From the NCBI RefSeq assembly GCF_002934665.1, contig NZ_NIRS01000006.1, positions 1 through 64,000 of the forward strand: DNA of 64,000 bases, in the 5' to 3' direction. Numbering within the stretch: the stretch's first letter is position 1; each line of letters begins with the position of its first letter. Origin of the DNA: Pseudomonas laurylsulfatiphila (lineage in GTDB: Bacteria > Pseudomonadota > Gammaproteobacteria > Pseudomonadales > Pseudomonadaceae). Below the pieces are notes generated by a model that saw nothing but the letters and a program-made list of their open reading frames with translations, had not been told where the DNA came from and did no database searches. Below, in pieces: positions 61,252 through 64,000 of the stretch. Position numbers and translations under genes: made by a program.

Positions 61252-62193
61252 ATGACCCGAATTCCTGCTGCCAACGTAATCCACAGCCGACTGCGTCTGC
61301 GCCAATTGCGGCTGATGCTGGCGTTGCAGGAATTCGGTTCGTTGCGCCGCGCCGCCGATCACATCGGCATGACCCAGCCGGCCGCGACCAAAATGCTGCA
61401 TGAGGCCGAGGACCTGTTGGGCGTCGAGCTGTTCGAACGCCTGCCCAGGGGCATGCGCTCTACCCCGTTCGGGGAAACGGTCATTTATTACGCACGCATG
61501 GTGTTCGCCGAACTCAGCGGCATGCGTGAAGAGTTGGTCGCCCTCGAGTCCGGCAACCTTGGCCGGGTCGCGGTCGGGGCCATTCCGGCACTGGCTTCAG
61601 GGCTGCTGACGCGCACCATCGCCACCTTGAAACAAAGCCATCCACGCTTGTCGATGAGCATCCAGGTCGACACCAGCGACGTGCTGGTGCAGGCGCTGTT
61701 GCAAGATCAGCTGGATATCGTGTTGGGGCGGATTCCCGCCGGTGCCCGGGCAGAGGAGTTGCTGTTCGACAGCCTTGGCGAGGAAGCGCTGTGCGTGATT
61801 TCCGGCGCACAGAATCCACTGGCCAAAGCCACGCAGTTGAGCTGGGCCGAACTGCAGAACATGACCTGGGTACTGCAACAGCAGCCCAGCCCGATGCGCG
61901 CGATCATCAATCAGGTGTTCCACAATGCGCGGGTCGACATCCCGAGCAGCATCGTCGAAACCACGTCGATCATGACCTTGCTGTCGTTGATTCAGCAGAC
62001 CGACATGCTCGGCGTCACGCCGGTGTCGGTGGTCGAGGACTATCCCGGTCGGGATCTGCTGGCGGTGTTGCCGATCAAGTTCGAGGCGCGGCTGCCACCG
62101 TACGGGTTGATCACCCGGCGTCATCGCATTCAATCGTCGGCGATGCAGGCGTTCATGAATTCGGTGCGGGCCGAGCATGCGCTGAGCAAATGA
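61252..62193 (+). CDS. LysR-type regulator of the sugar-acid region (inferred)
   Basis: A 313-residue LysR protein with a helix-turn-helix (RLRQLRLMLALQEFGSLRRAADHIGMTQPAATKMLHE) and an effector domain similar to the GbpR/CbsR group, which often respond to sugar acids or carboxylates. It lies after tctA and is the only regulator in the 50-62 kb region, so it is the prime candidate for the ATAACC-type boxes before the three operons. The start is uncertain: ATG 61252, or TTG 61237 with AGGA 5 bases upstream. The inducer is unknown. Confidence 0.83.
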   Translation: MTRIPAANVIHSRLRLRQLRLMLALQEFGSLRRAADHIGMTQPAATKMLHEAEDLLGVELFERLPRGMRSTPFGETVIYYARMVFAELSGMREELVALESGNLGRVAVGAIPALASGLLTRTIATLKQSHPRLSMSIQVDTSDVLVQALLQDQLDIVLGRIPAGARAEELLFDSLGEEALCVISGAQNPLAKATQLSWAELQNMTWVLQQQPSPMRAIINQVFHNARVDIPSSIVETTSIMTLLSLIQQTDMLGVTPVSVVEDYPGRDLLAVLPIKFEARLPPYGLITRRHRIQSSAMQAFMNSVRAEHALSK

Positions 62194-62209
62194 CAGGCAA
62201 GGCAAGGGC

Positions 62210-62262
62210 AAAAGATCGCAGCCTGCGGCAGCTCCTACAGGTGTACGGCTGCGATCTTTTGA
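62210..62262. repeat. REP-type inverted pair (TAGGAGCTGCCG family), shortened
   Basis: AAAGATCGCAGCCTGCGGCA...CTACAGG followed by the complement of the GCTGCGATCTTTTGA end only. The second copy has lost its GGAGCTGCCG part. It lies between the convergent LysR and DMT genes. Confidence 0.8.
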
Positions 62263-62276
62263 TTTTCTTGCCCCGC

Positions 62277-63140
62277 CTACGTTGTTTTACGGAACACAAA
62301 CACCAACCCGATGATGATCAACAGCATGCCGAACAGGCTCAACAGCGCCAGGCGATTGCCGAAGACCAGATAGTCCATCACCGCCGTCACCGCCGGCACC
62401 AGGTAAAACAGACTGGTGACGTTCACCAGGTTGCCCCGGGCGATCAAGCGGTACAGCAATAGCGTCGCCAGCACCGACACCACCAGCCCCATCCATAGCA
62501 CCGGCAGGATGAAACCGCTGCTGTGCTCGAAGTGAAACGGCTGGAAAGGGACGAAAATCCCGCACAACAGCAGTCCGGCGAGGTACTGCACCGGCAGCGT
62601 GCCGAGAGGGTTTTCAGTGATGCGTTTCTGCATGATCGAACCGAACGTCATGCTCACCAGTGCCAGCAGACCGAAAAGCATTCCGGCCAGCGACATCCCG
62701 GCCAGGCCGATGCCCTGATAGACCACCATGATCAAACCGGTCAGCCCCAGGACCAGACCGAACATCCGGCTCCAGGAACGCTGACGCTCCATCAGCACCA
62801 CCGTGAGGATCGGCTGCACGCCCATGATGGTCGCCATCACCCCGGGGGTGACTTTCAGGTCCAGGGCCAGCAGATAGAAAATCTGATAGGCCCCCAACAA
62901 CACCACGCCGGTGGCCATCGCATACAGCATCGGCTTGCCGCCCTTGGGCAACTTCAGCTTGAACAACGGCACCAGCAACACCAGCCCGCATAGCGCAATG
63001 ACGAAACGAAACATCAGGAAGGCGAAGGGTGACGCGTGGGCCAGCCCCCATTTGGAGAAGATCGCCCCGCTGCTCCACAGCAGAACGAACAGGCTCGTGG
63101 ACGCCGCCGCGAGCGCGGATTTTTTCGAAAGGACAAACAT
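62277..63140 (-). CDS. EamA/DMT-family transporter with leader ORF
   Basis: A 287-residue inner-membrane protein with ten helices in two EamA repeats (start MFVLSKKSALAAASTSLFVLLWSSGAIFSKWG). AGGTGG lies 5 bases before ATG 63140. It probably exports a metabolite. It is preceded on the same strand by a 54-codon ORF (63236-63400) and a well-shaped promoter near 63457-63486, with a leader of more than 300 bases, which suggests leader-based control. Confidence 0.87.
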   Translation of the reverse strand: MFVLSKKSALAAASTSLFVLLWSSGAIFSKWGLAHASPFAFLMFRFVIALCGLVLLVPLFKLKLPKGGKPMLYAMATGVVLLGAYQIFYLLALDLKVTPGVMATIMGVQPILTVVLMERQRSWSRMFGLVLGLTGLIMVVYQGIGLAGMSLAGMLFGLLALVSMTFGSIMQKRITENPLGTLPVQYLAGLLLCGIFVPFQPFHFEHSSGFILPVLWMGLVVSVLATLLLYRLIARGNLVNVTSLFYLVPAVTAVMDYLVFGNRLALLSLFGMLLIIIGLVFVFRKTT

Positions 63141-63235
63141 GAATACCACCTGTAGTCAGGCAAAGAGCCAACTCAGCAAAAGCTGAAATCCAGTAGTTTT
63201 TTCAGGCGGGCGCGGGAACAGCAGAAGACAGCTGA

Positions 63236-63400
63236 TCAGCCCGAAATGCCAACGCCTGGCGGTGATACGACTGCGCACACCGGCGTGCTACTGACAGGTG
63301 GGGGGTAATGACTGATCTGCCCGGGCTGCTGATTCCCGCACGGCACGACGCCAGCGTTGACCGCTGAATCGACTACCGCGTTGAGGAGGGATGCAGGCAT
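63236..63400 (-). CDS. 54-aa leader ORF upstream of the DMT gene
   Basis: A 54-codon ORF (MPASLLNAVVDSAVNAGVVP..., then Pro/Val/Ser-rich HYPPPVSSTPV and CAVVSPPGVG) that ends 95 bases before the DMT start. Its Pro runs (PPP, SPP) could slow ribosomes. There is no strong ribosome site, which lowers confidence that it is translated. It lies wholly within the leader of the transcript that begins after the promoter at 63457-63486. It could be a regulatory leader peptide or a small protein; I do not know its function. Confidence 0.55.
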   Translation of the reverse strand: MPASLLNAVVDSAVNAGVVPCGNQQPGQISHYPPPVSSTPVCAVVSPPGVGISG

Positions 63401-63430
63401 TGGGCTGATCTTTGCTCGAGGGATAAGAAA

Positions 63431-63447
63431 GTGAGTCCGAAACTCAC
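63431..63447 (-). other. Hairpin at the 5' end of the DMT leader
   Basis: GTGAGT-TTCGG-ACTCAC on the minus strand forms a 6-bp stem with a 5-base loop. It would lie within the first bases of the mRNA started from the promoter at 63457-63486, so it may stabilise the 5' end or form part of a regulatory structure. Confidence 0.6.
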
Positions 63448-63456
63448 CGTGCGCCG

Positions 63457-63486
63457 ACTATAACCAGCGTTCGATATGGATTGCAA
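63457..63486 (-). promoter_or_regulatory. Sigma-70-type promoter for leader ORF and DMT gene
   Basis: On the minus strand: -35 TTGCAA (63481-63486), an 18-base spacer, and -10 TATAGT (63457-63462). Transcription should begin near 63450. Confidence 0.65.
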
Positions 63487-63558
63487 CGACTTGGTCAAAA
63501 GGCCAGTAACGACAGTCGGCACAGTGTCAGTATCTGAAGGGGGTACCCAGTATTTCTC

Positions 63559-63592
63559 GAAAAAAACCGCTCACAACGAGCGGTTTTTTTAT
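63559..63592. terminator. Bidirectional rho-independent terminator
   Basis: AAAAAAACCGCTC-ACAAC-GAGCGGTTTTTTT: a 7-bp stem flanked by A and T runs. It ends lpxO on the minus strand about 14 bases after its stop. Confidence 0.9.
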
Positions 63593-63605
63593 TCCGTATC
63601 CGGCT

Positions 63606-64000
63606 TCAACCAAACAACCAATACCCCAACAACGTAAGCACCACCACCGCCAGCACCGGACGCAGTACACGGTAAGCCTTGGGATTGCGCCGCTTCCATT
63701 GCTTGACCACACCACTGAATCTATCGCTGGAGTTCTTGCTCCACGCGTAGGCCCTGTTGATCCCGCCCACACGCTCGTCATCCAGGTTCTGAGGGGCGGT
63801 GGCGCGCCCCAGCCAGGCGCTGATACTGCGATTGATGCGGGTCATGAAGCGATTGCTCAACGGACGTTCGATATCGCAGAACAGGATGACCCGGGTCTTT
63901 TCCGTTTCATTCTTGACCCAGTGCACGTAGGTCTCGTCGAACATCACGTCTTCACCATCGCGCCAGGCGTAAACCTGACCGTCGACAAAGATGCGGCAAT
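63606..64000 (-). CDS. lpxO: Lipid A 2-hydroxylase LpxO, C-terminal part (5' end outside window)
   Basis: The last 130 residues of an aspartyl/asparaginyl beta-hydroxylase-family enzyme. LpxO adds a 2-hydroxyl group to a secondary acyl chain of lipid A, using Fe(II) and 2-oxoglutarate at the inner membrane. The visible part has WRDGEDVMFDETYVHWVKN with the second iron-binding His, ILFCDIERPL, the GGINRAYAW segment, and a C-terminal membrane helix (VLAVVVLTLLGYWLF). The fit to the LpxO C-terminus I remember is strong. A bidirectional terminator follows. Confidence 0.88.
   Translation of the reverse strand, partial: CRIFVDGQVYAWRDGEDVMFDETYVHWVKNETEKTRVILFCDIERPLSNRFMTRINRSISAWLGRATAPQNLDDERVGGINRAYAWSKNSSDRFSGVVKQWKRRNPKAYRVLRPVLAVVVLTLLGYWLFG

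Overview
The window comes from a Pseudomonas chromosome, most likely of the P. fluorescens group. Four things point there: GC-rich codon use, many short inverted REP-type elements of the kinds common in that group, gene blocks that keep the order I remember from P. aeruginosa (gbuR-gbuA-permeases; azoR-LysR-hydrolase-ppiA-ABC), and a giant LapA-type adhesin with its own type I secretion operon. Homology statements rest on recognised motifs and remembered families; no database search was run.

Layout. 1-10027: the N-terminal part of a giant repeat adhesin (minus strand, running off the left edge), divergent from a TolC/ABC/HlyD type I exporter. 10156-17618: a DTW-domain tRNA-modifying enzyme, then the guanidinobutyrate locus (gbuR, gbuA, an NTF2-like protein, an NCS1 permease, an SSS symporter), a metallo-beta-lactamase-fold hydrolase and a degenerate acyl-carrier-like protein. 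17838-28000: a 42-aa PA1414-type ORF, a LysR/MFS pair, a DMT exporter, a CvfB-like RNA-binding protein, small proteins, a TorF-like porin, a lipoprotein, a DUF899 protein and a DEAD-box helicase. 28100-31962: a MscS channel, an AT-rich S41-type protease gene that looks foreign, and a DMT transporter. 32308-38664: azoR, a small secreted protein, LysR, alpha/beta hydrolase, ppiA, an ABC exporter and aqpZ. 38682-48977: a DUF482 protein, a porin, a FabH-like synthase, hrpA and aceK.

49159-62193 is a sugar-acid uptake and catabolism region. One operon (dehydratase of the enolase superfamily, FAH-family enzyme, semialdehyde dehydrogenase) fits the non-phosphorylative route from a pentonate to 2-oxoglutarate. 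A second operon holds an MFS transporter, an amidohydrolase/lactonase and a PdxA-like dehydrogenase. A divergent tctCBA tripartite transporter is followed by a LysR regulator. A shared LysR-type box lies before all three promoters, which suggests one regulon. 62277-64000: a DMT transporter preceded by a 54-codon leader ORF with a clear promoter, and the 3' end of lpxO.

The most interesting items are the shared LysR-type box in the sugar-acid region, the leader ORF before the last DMT gene, the PA1414/SicX-like small locus, the acyl-carrier-like protein without its serine, and the near-identical adhesin repeats. I saw no rRNA, tRNA, CRISPR array, insertion sequence or prophage.
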